Source: Scylla paramamosain (Eukaryota; Arthropoda; Malacostraca; Decapoda; Portunidae). From it: a stretch of 64,000 nucleotides of DNA. Below are positions 31,986-42,270 of this stretch, piece by piece. The stretch spans positions 7,940,001 through 8,004,000 of the forward strand of contig NC_087161.1 of assembly GCF_035594125.1 (NCBI RefSeq). The letters are read 5' to 3'. The position numbers and the translations under genes are program-made. Position 1 is the first letter of the stretch; the number at the start of each line of letters is the position of its first letter. The notes beneath the pieces are model-generated. The model had not been told where the DNA came from and did no database searches. It was given only the letters and a program-made list of their open reading frames with translations.

Positions 31986-32876
31986 CTGTAAACCAATTAA
32001 GGCGGAATCAAACAGTGCTCATTCTTGACATTTATATCTTGACCTTATTTATGTGGGAACTCCTGAGGAATATCAGAAATTCACCATTAATAATGAATTG
32101 GTAGCATAATTTGCAAGTAGAAAGGCAGAAGCAGTCTACAGAGAGAACTGACAACACCACTCAAAGGCAGCAGGAAGTTTCATCAGTCTTCTATATTCTA
32201 GCAACAAGATGCCAGTATTGCAAAGTTTGTGTTGCTATCTATCACTGCAGTCACATTTGAAAGCACATTGCTCAGTCCATACCTCTTAACTGCAAAAGGT
32301 TCCGAAGTTTTCCATAAAGGAAGCAGCTGCTAGAAAACTCTGGGACATGTTGCCATACTGCTCAAGCTGTTGTCCAGAACTCAAAAAAAGTATTCACTTG
32401 ACAGGTCTCTGTTTGGATGATCCTCTACTTAAAAAGTATACTATGCTCAAATGGTTCAAACACCCACAAGGTACCTTGAAAACTGACCAAATAATCAAGT
32501 TAGCTTCTGGCACACCCTACCTTGAAGCAGCTAGGGGAATAACAAGTAATTGATTTGAAGGCAGAATAGGTGGCCATCTGAGATCAAACCTCTGTCAGGA
32601 CAAAGAATTTGACAATTAACAATCACCAAGCCCCAAGCTGATTTTAGTCAGCCTTAGATGCCCTGCCAGTACAGCTCTCTCTAAAATCCACATAGTGGCT
32701 ATGATACTGCTCCCAAACATTAACCAATTATAAGTAGTCATTCTCCTAACCATTTCTTTCCTAAAAAGAATGTCACATATAACTCATTTTTGTGTCCCTG
32801 ACCCAAAGGTCATAGATTTCCCTCTAAAGTTTGTAAATTTTCAGAAAATAAATAAAATTAATTGGAAGATGGAAGC
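31986..32876. other. Intron 1 sequence, no gene seen
   Basis: Start of intron 1 of the minus-strand host gene (3' part of the intron). An open frame at 32347-32553 has no recognisable motif. Confidence 0.5.
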
Positions 32877-35800
32877 TTTTTTTTTCTATGTAGGAGGGAC
32901 ACCAGCTGAGGGCAACAAAAATCTAATAAAAAAAAAACACTGAGATGCTGGTCCCTGAATAGGGTTTGAAGCGGTAGTCAAAAATTGAAGGTTAAGTGTC
33001 TTGAAACCTCTTGAAGGAGTTCAAGTCACAGGAAGGTGAAAAAACAGAAGCAGACAGGGACTTCCAGAGTTTATCAGAGAAAGGGATGAACAACTGAGAA
33101 TACTGGTTAACTCTTGCATTAGATAGGTGGACAGAACAGGGGTGAGAGAAAGAAGAAAGTCTTGTGCACCAAGGCTGCATGAGGAGGTTACACAGTTAGC
33201 AAGATCGGAAGAACAGTTAGCATGAAAATAGCAGAAGATAGCTATAGATGCAACACTGAAGCAATGAGAAAGAGATTGAAGACAGTCAGTTAGAGTAGAG
33301 GAGTTGATGTGACAAAAAACTTTTGATTCCACCATGTCTAAAAGAGCAGTATGAGTGGAATCCCCCCCAGACATGTGAAGCATACTGGTGGAGATGTCTC
33401 AGAACATCTAACTTGATAGAAGCTGTTTTAGCTAGAGATGAGATGTGAATTTTCCAGTTTAGATTATAAGAAAAGGACTGACTGAGGATGCTCAGTTTAG
33501 AAGGGGACAATAGAGTGTCATTGAAGAAGTGGGGATATTTGTCTGGAAGGTTGTGTCAAGTTGATAGATGGAGGAAATGAGTTTTTGAGGCATTGAACAA
33601 TAACAAGTTTGCTCTGCCCCAATCAGAAATTTTAGAGAAATCAGAAGTTAGGCATTCTGTGGCTTCCTTGCTTGAACTGTTTACTTCCTGAAGGGTTGGA
33701 CGTCTGTGAAAAGATGTGGACAAGTGCAGGTTGGTATCATCAGCTTAGGAGTGGATAGGGCAAGAGGTTTGATTTAGAAGATCATTGATGAATAATAGAG
33801 AGTGGGGTGACAGTACAGAATCCTTAGGAACACCACTGTTAATAGATTTTGGAGAACAGTGACTGTCTACCACAGCAGGAATAGAACAATCAGAAAGGAA
33901 ACTTGAGATTAAGTTATAGAGAGAAGGGTAGAAGCTGTAGGAGGGTAGTTTGGAAATCAAAGCTTTGTACCTGACTACATCAAAAGCTTTTGATATGGCT
34001 AAGGCAACAGCAAAAGTTTCACCAAAATCTCTAAAAGAGGATAACCAAGACCCAGTAAGGAAAGCCAGGAGATCAACAGTATAGCAGCCTTGATGGAACC
34101 CATACTGGCAATCAGATAGAAGATCGTGAAGTGATAGATGTTTAACAATCTTCCGGTTGAGGATAGATTAAAAAATTTTAGATAAGCAGGAAATTAAAGC
34201 AATAGAATGGTAGTTTGGGAGATTAGAATGGTTGCTCTTTTTAGGAACAGGCTCAATGTAGGCAAACTTCCAGCAAGAAGGAAAGGTAGATGTTGACAGA
34301 CAGAGTTGAAAGAGTTTGACTAGGTAAGGTGCAAGCACGGAGGTGCAGTTTCAGAGAACAATAGGAGGGACCCCATCAGGTCCATAAGCCTTCCGAGGGT
34401 TTAGGCCAGTGAGGGCATGGAAAACATCATTGCAAAGAATTTTAATAGATAGCATGAAGTAGTCAGAGGGTGGAGGAGAGGGAGGAACAAGCCCTGAATT
34501 ATCCAAAGTAGAGATTTTAGCAAAGGTTTGAACAAAGAGTTCAGCTTTAGAGATAGATGTGATAGCAGTGGTGCCATCTGGCTGAAATAAAGGAGGGAAA
34601 GAAGAAGAAGCAAAGTTATTGCTGATGTTTTTGGCTAGATACCAGAAGTCACAAGGAGAGTTAGATCTTGAAAGATTTTGACACTTTCTATTAATGAAGG
34701 AGTTTTTGGCTAGTTGGAGAAAAGACTTGGCATGGTTCTGGTCAGAAATATAAAGTGAATGAGATTCTGGTGATGGAAGGCTCAAATACTTTTTGTGGGC
34801 CACCTCCCTCTCATGTATAGCACAAGAACAGGCAATGTTAAAGCAAGGTTTGGAAGGTTTAGGTCAAGAAGAAGAGTGAGGAATGTACACCTCTATTACC
34901 TCTGTTATGGGGTCAGAACACAGAGACAGTCTCTGTAACGGAAGTAATAGTCATTCCAAGGAAAATCAGCAAAATACTTCCTCAGGCCCCCTAACAAGCA
35001 GAGACAAAATGCCAGAGGCACCTCCACTTAGTGGGATCTTGAGGAGGGATTGAAACAATAAGACAAGATACAGATATGAGATTATGATCAGAGGAGCCCA
35101 ACAGAGAAGAGAGGGTAACAGCATAAAAAGAAGGATTAGAGGTTAGGAAAAAGTCAAGAGTGTTGAGTGTATCTCCAAGACAGTCAGGTAACTGACTGTC
35201 CCATGAGTAGGATGTCACACCAATTGCTCTAGGTCATGGAGGTTAGCAAAGTTGAAGGCTATTTCAGCAGGATGGTTGGTGAAGGGACAGGAAAGCCAAA
35301 GCTGGTGGTGAACATTGAAGTCTCCAAGAATGGAGATCTCCACAAAAGGGAAGAGTCAAAATGTGTTTCACTTTGGAAGTTAAGTAGTCAAAGAATTTCT
35401 TACAGTCAGAGGTATACAACACAGATAAATTTAGTTTGAAAGTGACTCTGTAATTGTAGCCAGATGGTGGAAAACTCGAAAGATTCAAGAGTGTGGGCAA
35501 AAGAGCAGGCTAAGTCATTGCTCACATAAACATAACATCCAACTTTGGACTGAAAATGAGGATAGAGAAAGTAGGAGGAAACAGAAAAGGGGGCTACAGT
35601 CAGTTGCCTTAGACACCCATGTTTCAGGGAGGAAAAGAAGATGAGGTTTAGTAGAAGATAGATGAAGTTCTACAGATTGAAAATTAGATCTAAGACCACA
35701 AATGTTGCAGAAGTTAATGAAGAAAAGTTGAGGGGGTGTGTCAAGACACTTAATGTCGATACCAGAAGAGCAGTCCAACCTGGGGACATTTGTGGTCCCC

Positions 35801-35925
35801 TCCCCAGATGGGGACTCTGAGGCTGATGTAAGAGTCGCCATGATAATTTTTAATTTTGAGTGAAGGGTGTGCGTGTAATTAGGTGCTTGTAGTTTTGTGT
35901 GAAAGGAAAGAGTTGTCTTTAGTCC
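32877..35925 (-). mobile_element. Jockey-like LINE, copy H, longest copy
   Basis: About 3 kb in intron 1 of the host gene, same strand as the gene. T run 32877-32885, family 3' end, C-terminal region, RT pieces (TESIYR-type gaps, FINRKCQNLSRSN, AYGPDGVPP at 34803-34351, DISKAFD-type at about 33990), endonuclease pieces ([13 protein letters not shown] near 35090, HHQLWLSCP near 35300) and a 5' region with FINFCNICGLRSNFQSVELH and STKPHLLFLPETW (36003-35515). LLFLPETW is the N-terminal endonuclease motif. Frameshifts throughout; nearly full length but dead. Confidence 0.9.
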
Positions 35926-36180
35926 ACAGCCATTGCTACATAGATAAATTAACCAGCATTTCAAAACAAAAGATGCAAGTTTTATGGAAAAAAAAAACAC
36001 CAAAAGGCGCCTACACAGCCAATGCTCTACTCATGCTGATTACTTCTTAACTGTAATTACTTTAAAGCAAAACATCACAGAAATCGATTTTAAAAAATTC
36101 AATGTTATCTTGATATGGATAAATATTAAGGAAAAGAAATATAAATGGGGTTCAAAATATTTACAATGAAAAGATCGGTT

Positions 36181-36531
36181 TTATTATTGTTTAAGCCATT
36201 ACACACTACGTGGTAATAACCTACCTCATTTTGTTCTTCTCACTATTCACATCATTTCTAATGATTACACTACTTGTCGGAAATTAATAATAACGCCACA
36301 ATAGGCCTGGGAATGCACAGCGCTCTCAACTTTTTCTAAGTCCACAGGTAAACATAAATGGTGTATTGTTGCCTGAACTTCAGTTGTTAGGTTAGGTTAG
36401 GTTAGGTTAGGGTTTTATTATAGTTTAAGCCATTACACACTACGTGGTAATAACCTACCTCATTTTGTTCTTCTCACTATTCACATCATTTCTAATGATT
36501 ACACTACTTGTCGGAAATTAATAATAACGCC
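36181..36531. repeat. 117-bp direct repeat with (TTAGG)5 between the copies
   Basis: 36181-36297 and 36415-36531 are almost identical (TTTAAGCCATTACACACTAC onward), spaced 234 bp apart. Just before the second copy is GTTAGGTTAGGTTAGGTTAG G, five TTAGG units at about 36387-36411, the arthropod telomere repeat. All in intron 1 of the host gene. Confidence 0.9.
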
Positions 36532-36713
36532 GTGGGCCATGGGTAGAGATTGGGGACATTGGCTTAAACTATAAATTTACCGTAACAACTGCAGATGAGA
36601 CCCGGGTGTACTTCTCACTAAACATCCTGAGAGGTGTACTTGCACATGCAAATCTCTTTGAAATGTCATGGTCCCCAATAAAACGACAAAAACCATTATG
36701 ATAAACAACTCAC

Positions 36714-36770
36714 TTCGTCAGGTTCTTCTTCTCGACCGCCAAAATTGCTGCCTGTTTTCTTCATGTTCAT
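36714..36770 (-). CDS. Host gene exon 1 (start codon)
   Basis: ATG at 36770-36768 is preceded in frame by TGA three codons upstream, so this is a true start region; a second ATG follows two codons later. 57 nt encode MNMKKTGSNFGGREEEPDE, acidic at its end, up to donor GACGAA/GTGAGT (phase 0), which fits exon 2. About 90 bp further upstream the sequence changes into a LINE array, so the promoter is either very short or has been displaced. Confidence 0.65.
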
Positions 36771-36859
36771 GTTTATAATTCACACCAGTAGATAAGGAAC
36801 ATCACAACGCGAGGGACTGAAGGATTGCCAGCGCCTCTCTTGCCATCCGTGTGTTTACA

Positions 36860-37661
36860 TTTGATCTTGATCTTCTCGATCTTGATCTTGATGGTACAGG
36901 TGGCACAGGATCACTCCTGAGCCAGGCCTTTGGATCGGCAACTCCTGTAGAAGGGAAAAAAAAAAGAGAAACGAACAGCATCCTCTATCCTAATTGTTCA
37001 TACACCTGGCACGCCACATTCTCTCCAGAAACTCTTTCACCGCCTCAATCATCCTTTCATTCGCCTCTCTACACAGTCCCAGCAACAACACCATCCATTC
37101 CTTTCCTGTCTTATCCACTCTTTCATTCCTATCATGCCCTAACTCAGTCAAAATCACTTGCATCATCTCATTCCTGTCTCTGGCATACTTCACACACTCC
37201 AGCACCACATGTTCCACCGTCTCATCCTCTCCCATGTCACACATCTGGCACACTTTGCTGCGGGACTCAGACCACCTGTAACTCCTTGCATTCACATCCA
37301 TACACTGTGCCCTCGCTCAGAAGAGAAGATCACCGCCCAGGCTTCCATCATACCACCTTTCATACCTCGGGGCCTCTTTCTCCTTGTACCATTCCAGGGT
37401 CTTCTTTCTTTCCATCTCATTCTTCCATTCATTCAGTCCCACACATTTCACTTCTTTGTCTATCTCATTCTTCCATTTTCTCACATCCCATTCGGCTCCC
37501 ACTCTGCCTCCTCTTGTTACCACCCATTCACGCTCATTTTTATTCCTACCAGCCATTCTTATCGCCCACACAACTTGCAATCCATTCCTGTCTGTCATTC
37601 TCATGCATCTCTTCCTCCATTTGCTTCCACTTTCATTCCACAGGTACACCTTCCTTGCTAT
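36860..37661 (-). mobile_element. LINE family 2, copy 1, 5'-truncated
   Basis: Minus-strand 3' end with a tail of repeated ATCAAG (GATCTTGATC on plus from 36860), a short 3' UTR, then the C-terminal coding region with CQMCDMGEDETVEHVVLEC (C-x2-C-x9-H-x4-C zinc-binding pattern) at 37301-36990 and the upstream part with WRKRCMRMTDRNGLQVVW (37730-37317). Cut at 37661 against the tail of copy 2. Confidence 0.9.
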
Positions 37662-38633
37662 GTCTTGATCTTGATCTTGATGGTACAGGTGGCACAGGAT
37701 CACTCCTGAGCCAGGCCTTTGGATCGGCAACTCCTGTAGAAGGGAAAAAAAAAAGAGAAACGAAAGGCATCCTCTATCCTAATTGTTCATACACTTGGCA
37801 CGCCACATTCTCTCCAGAAACTCTTTCACCGCCTCAATCATCCTTTCATTCGCCTCTCTACACAGTCCCAGCAGCAACACCATCCATTCCTTTCCTGTCT
37901 TCTCCACTCTTTCATTCCTATCATGCCCTAACTCAGTCAGTATCACTTGCATCATCTCATTCCTGTCTATGGCATACTTCACACATTCCAGCACCACATG
38001 TTCCACCGTCTTATCCCCTCTCATGTCACACATCTGGCACACTTTGCTGGGGACTCAGACCATCTGTAACTCCATGCGTTCACATCCATACACTGTGCCC
38101 TCGCTCGGAAGAGATCACCGCCCAGACTTCCATCATACCACCTTTCAAGGTCTCGGGGCCTCTTTCTCCTTGTACCATTCCAGAGACTTCTTTCTTTCCA
38201 TCTCATTCTTCCATTTATTCAGTCCCACACACTTCACTTCTTTGTCTATCTCATTCTTCCATTTTCTCACATTCCATTCAGCTCCCACTCTGCCTCCTCT
38301 TGTTACCACCCATTCACGCTCATTTTGATTCCTTCCAGCCATTTTCATCGCCCACACAACTTGTAATCCATTCCTGTCTGTCATTCTCATGCATCTCTTC
38401 CTCCATTTGCTTCCACTTTCATTCCACAGGTACACCTTCCTTGCTATTCTTGCATCATCCATTCTCTCAAGCCTAATATTGTACCTAAGTGTGGCCTTTG
38501 TGAGTCTTTCCCTAAAGGTGCTCCATCCCATATCACCTCTCAAGGCTTCTACTGCTGTGTACCTTAGTGCACTCAGTGCCATCCTTGCTACTGTATTCTG
38601 GCCCACTTCTAACTTATCAATTTCACCTTCATT
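37662..38633 (-). mobile_element. LINE family 2, copy 2, 5'-truncated
   Basis: Same strand and same 3' end as copy 1, in direct tandem. C-terminal zinc motif at 38042-37779 (CQMCDMRGDKTVEHVVLEC) and upstream EALRGDMGWSTFRERLTKAT and RKVYLWNESGSKWRKRCMRM. Extends to GEIDKLEVGQNTV, where it abuts the 5' end of copy 3 in opposite orientation. The long plus-strand open frame over copies 1 and 2 is antisense and not a gene. Confidence 0.9.
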
Positions 38634-38635
38634 CA

Positions 38636-38938
38636 TGTGGGAATACTGGGGGAACAGGTGAATAAGAATGGTGAAATGCTTGGGGAGTTTGTTGATGAAC
38701 TGGAGCTGGAAGATCTGAATGTTACTTTGGCTGAGGGGCATGTGACTTGGAGTGCAAGAGACCAGGAATCGGCAATTGACCACATTTTGGTGAATGGAAG
38801 AATGCATGAAATTGTGTTGCATATGTGGATAGATGAAGATGGTTTGGTTGATATTGTGTCTGATCACAACATGCTGGTTGTGGAGTGCTTGATGCAGTGT
38901 GGGAATGAAGTGAAAGTGACAAATAAGAAAAAGAAGTG
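38636..38938 (+). pseudogene. LINE family 2 endonuclease, C-terminal part
   Basis: 100 codons: LGEFVDELELEDLNVTLAEG, HVTWSARDQESAIDHILVN and VDIVSDHNMLVVECLMQ. Asn/Thr followed by TW, S.IDHILV and SDHN.L are APE-type endonuclease blocks. The N-terminal half is missing through 5' truncation. Confidence 0.85.
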
Positions 38939-39239
38939 AAGACTGAGAGATGTAGGGTGGGAGAACTTTCAGGTTGATCTGAGTGAGAGAAGCTGGGATA
39001 ACGAAAGTGTGCATGATGTGGAGCATCTGAATGAAAAACTGGTTGAGGACGTGAGGGGGTGCTGCTGAGAACCAGATAGGGTTTGTGAGAGTAGGTAGAA
39101 GAAAGAATGTATGTAAACCATGGTGGAATGATGAAATCAGAGCAGCTAGGAAGGAGCAAAAGAGAATGAGTAGACAGCGTAGATAGCTGAGGAAAAAGAG
39201 GCATGAAAGCGATGAGGCAGAGAATGAGTATCAGAATGC

Positions 39240-41560
39240 ATGGGCGGTGTATGTGAAGCAGCAGTGGTTGACAAGACAAATGATAAAGTGAAGAGTGAAA
39301 GGAGTGTGATTCAATCTTTAAGGGAGAAAGGTATGGAAGGTGGCTGTGAATGGTACAAGTTCATGAGAGGTGAGAATATGTCAGGCAGTGTTGGTGTGGA
39401 GAGTCTGAAAGTGGATGGTATAGTTATAACAGAGAAGGAAGAAATCAGGAAGGCAATCAAAGGGTTCTGGGAAGAAGATGGGGTAGGTGAGATGTTTAGT
39501 GTGAGAGAAGGATGTGTGACACTGGAAAGGAAGAAGGCAGATGAACAGGATGAAAGAATCAGCAGGGAGGAGGTGGAGAGGTGTGTGAGAAGGCAGAAAA
39601 ATGAAAAGGCAGCAGATCCAGATGATATACTGTATGAGTTCTACAAGATACTGTATGAGTACTATAAGAATGGTGGGGAGGTAGTGATTGATAGAATGAC
39701 TGAATTATTCAACTGAGTGTGGGTTGAAGAGAGAGTGCCAAGAAAGTGGAATGAGAGCCAAGTGTGCCTGTTGCATAAGGGAGGAATTAAGAGTAAGAAT
39801 TAGTTGAAGAACTACAGATCAATTACATTAGTGAATACAAAAGGTAAAGTTTTCAGTGCAGTGTTGAATGAGACTATGTAAATAGATTGACAGAGCTGGA
39901 GTGCTGGGTGAAGAATAGAATAGATTTTGTATGGATGGGAAAGCTGAGGACAATATGTTTGTGGTGAATGAAATGATTGAGAAGAAAAAGAAGGATGGGG
40001 ATAAATTGCACCTAGGTTTCCTGGATATAGAAAAAGCTTATGATAAAGTGAACAGAGAAATGTTAGGTAGAGTCTTAGAAAAGATTGGATTGAATCCAAA
40101 GATAGTTAACATAGTGCAAAGTATGTATGTAGACACAAGAGCTAGATACAGACTAGGAGACATAGAAACAGACTGGGTGAAGAGTGAGAGAGGAGTTAGG
40201 CAAGGCTGTATATTGTTAGCCTGTATACAGATGAACTAGCAGCCAGAATGAGAAGAATGAATGTATGGGTAAGTGTGGGGAATGATAAAGTATGTGTGCT
40301 TTTTTTATGCAGATGATGTAGTTGTTATCAGTGAATCGGCAGATGAGCTTCAAAGTTTGTTGGATGTTGTGGATGGGTATGGAAAATACTTTGGAGTAAG
40401 GTTTAGCACTGAGAAAAAGCAAGGTAATGATTGTGAATAGGTCAGAAGATGAAAGTAATGTGATATGGAGACTTGGAGAGAATGAGTTGAAACAGATGCA
40501 AGAATACAAGTACTTAGGGATGTGGATGAGTCCTAGTGAGTGTGCAAAGGCAAAGAATGAAAAGATAAATATGATAAATCAGTGGGTAGGTCGACTGGGA
40601 AGCGCGGTGAGGATGAGAGCCAGTAAGTATGATGTGTTGAGGGAAGTGTGGAAGAGTGTGGCTGTGCCAAGTATAATGTATGGTATGGATGTGATTGCAT
40701 GGAATGAAGGTGAAATTGATAAGTTAGAAATGGGCCAGAATACAGTAACAAGGATGGCACTGAGTGCACCAAGGTACATAACAGTAGAAGCCTTGAGAGG
40801 TGATATGGGATGGAGCGCCTTTAGGGAAAGACTCACAAAAGCCACACTTAGGTACAAGATTAGGCTTGAGAGAATGGATGATGCAAGAATAGCAAGGAAG
40901 GTGTACCTGTGGAATGAAAGTGGAAGCAAATGGAGGAAGAGGTGCATGAGAATGACAGACAGGAATGAATTACAAGTTGTGTGGGCGATGAAAATGGCTG
41001 GAAGGAATCAAAATGAGCGTGAATGGGTGGTAACAAGAGGAGGCAGAGTGAGAGCTGAATGGAATGTGAGAAAATGGAAGAATGAGATAGACAAAGAAGT
41101 GAAGTGTGTGGGACTGAATAAATGGAAGAATGAGATGGAAAGAAAGAAGTCTCTAAAATGATACAAGGAGAAAGAGGCCCTGAGACCTTGAAAGGTGGTA
41201 TGATGGAAGCCTGGGCGGTGATCTTCTCTTCCGAGCGAGGGCACAGTGTATGGATGTGAATGCATGGAGTTACAGATGGTCTGAGTCCCCAGCAAAGTGT
41301 GCCAGATGTGTGACATGAGAGAGGATGAGACAGTGGAACATGTGGTGCTGGAATATGTGAAGTATGCTAGAGACAGGAATGAGATGATGCAAGTGATACT
41401 GACTGAGTTAGGGCATGATAGGAATGAAAGAGTGGAGAAGATAGGAAAGGAGTGGATGGTGTTGTTGCTGGGACTGTGTAGAGAGGCGAATGAAAGGATG
41501 ATTGAGGCGGTGAAAGAGTTTCAGGAGAGAATGTGGCGTGCCAGATGTAAGAACAATTAG
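39240..41560 (+). pseudogene. LINE family 2 reverse transcriptase and C-terminal region
   Basis: Pieces in several frames: 39240-39716 (SLREKGMEGGCEWYKFMRGE; EEVERCVRRQKNEKAADPDD), LKNYRSITLVNTKGKVFSAV at about 39810, 39931-40239 (LHLGFLDIEKAYDKVNREML; RLGDIETDWVKSERGVRQGC), FYADDVVVIS-type region near 40305 in another frame, 40427-41161 (MQEYKYLGMWMSP; LREVWKSVAVPSIMYGMDVI; EALRGDMGWSAFRERLTKAT) and 41297-41560 (CQMCDMREDETVEHVVLEY, where the last zinc Cys is Tyr). At least five frame breaks. Confidence 0.85.
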
Positions 41561-41798
41561 CGTAGAGGATGTTATTCGTTTCTCTCTCTCTCTCTCTCTC
41601 TCTTTTTTCCTTCTACAGGAGTTGCTGATCCAAAGGCCTGGCTTAGGAGTGATCTCGAGCCACCTGTACTATCAAGATCAAGATCATATAAAACTCCAAG
41701 CCAAAGTGAACATCTTTACATTAATTGTAAAGGGTACCATTCCCTTAACTGTCAGGTCGTGTGTGATGGTAAACACTTATCATGAACTGTGTTAAAAG

Positions 41799-41840
41799 GT
41801 ATAAAACAGAAGTGATGTGAACATCACTTCTGTTTTATAC
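41799..41840. repeat. 42-bp perfect palindrome
   Basis: GTATAAAACAGAAGTGATGT, then GA, then its exact reverse complement. Arms of 20 bp with a 2-nt centre, between the LINE array and the gypsy element. Confidence 0.95.
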
Positions 41841-41926
41841 AGCATAGAAAAATATACGTAAGAAAACACATTATCCTACATAATCTTTAAATGACTTTTT
41901 CAACCATCAACTCTTTATAATGATGG

Positions 41927-42097
41927 TGTCGGGGCTGGAGTAGGGAAAGGCAGGAGAAGCGTGGTGAGGTTTATTGAAGGTAAGTATCCATGTACAGAGA
42001 GGGTATGGGACAACCTGTCTCCGTCCCGGCTGAGTAAACACTAGCCCCCACGCGCTGTGATACGGCCGGAAGTTGAGTGTTGCCACACACCCCCACA
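41927..42097 (-). repeat. 3' LTR of gypsy element
   Basis: On plus from TGTCGGGGCTGGAG to CACACCCCCACA. Contains a 12-bp stretch (around AGTATCCATGT) absent from the other LTR. Confidence 0.92.
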
Positions 42098-42270
42098 CTC
42101 CCCCCCCAATTACACAGGAAGCCCAAAGTGGGCGGTGTAATGGCAAAAACAGAAAATACTTCAAATGAATCAGACCAAGGGTTACAAGCAAAAGGGGGGG
42201 AGAAATAAATAAACACAATGTGAACCATCAATGGCAAAACACTATGGGCGTGCGACATTCACAGTGCCAC

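Larger units (their letters stand above)
38636..41686 (+). mobile_element. LINE family 2, copy 3, longest, plus strand
   Basis: About 3 kb from the endonuclease C-terminal part to the 3' tail (ATCAAGATCAAGATCA, ending 41686). The clade is unclear: APE-type endonuclease, RT, and a long C-terminal region with a zinc motif. Several frameshifts. Confidence 0.9.

Noticed and set aside
32347..32553. 68-codon open frame in intron 1
   Set aside because: No motif, opposite strand to the host gene, length compatible with chance.
36851..38476. 541-codon plus-strand open frame over LINE family 2
   Set aside because: It is antisense to two minus-strand LINE copies with clear RT C-terminal and zinc motifs; its composition (Ser, His, Pro, Phe) is the mirror of those, and its internal repetition comes from the tandem copies.
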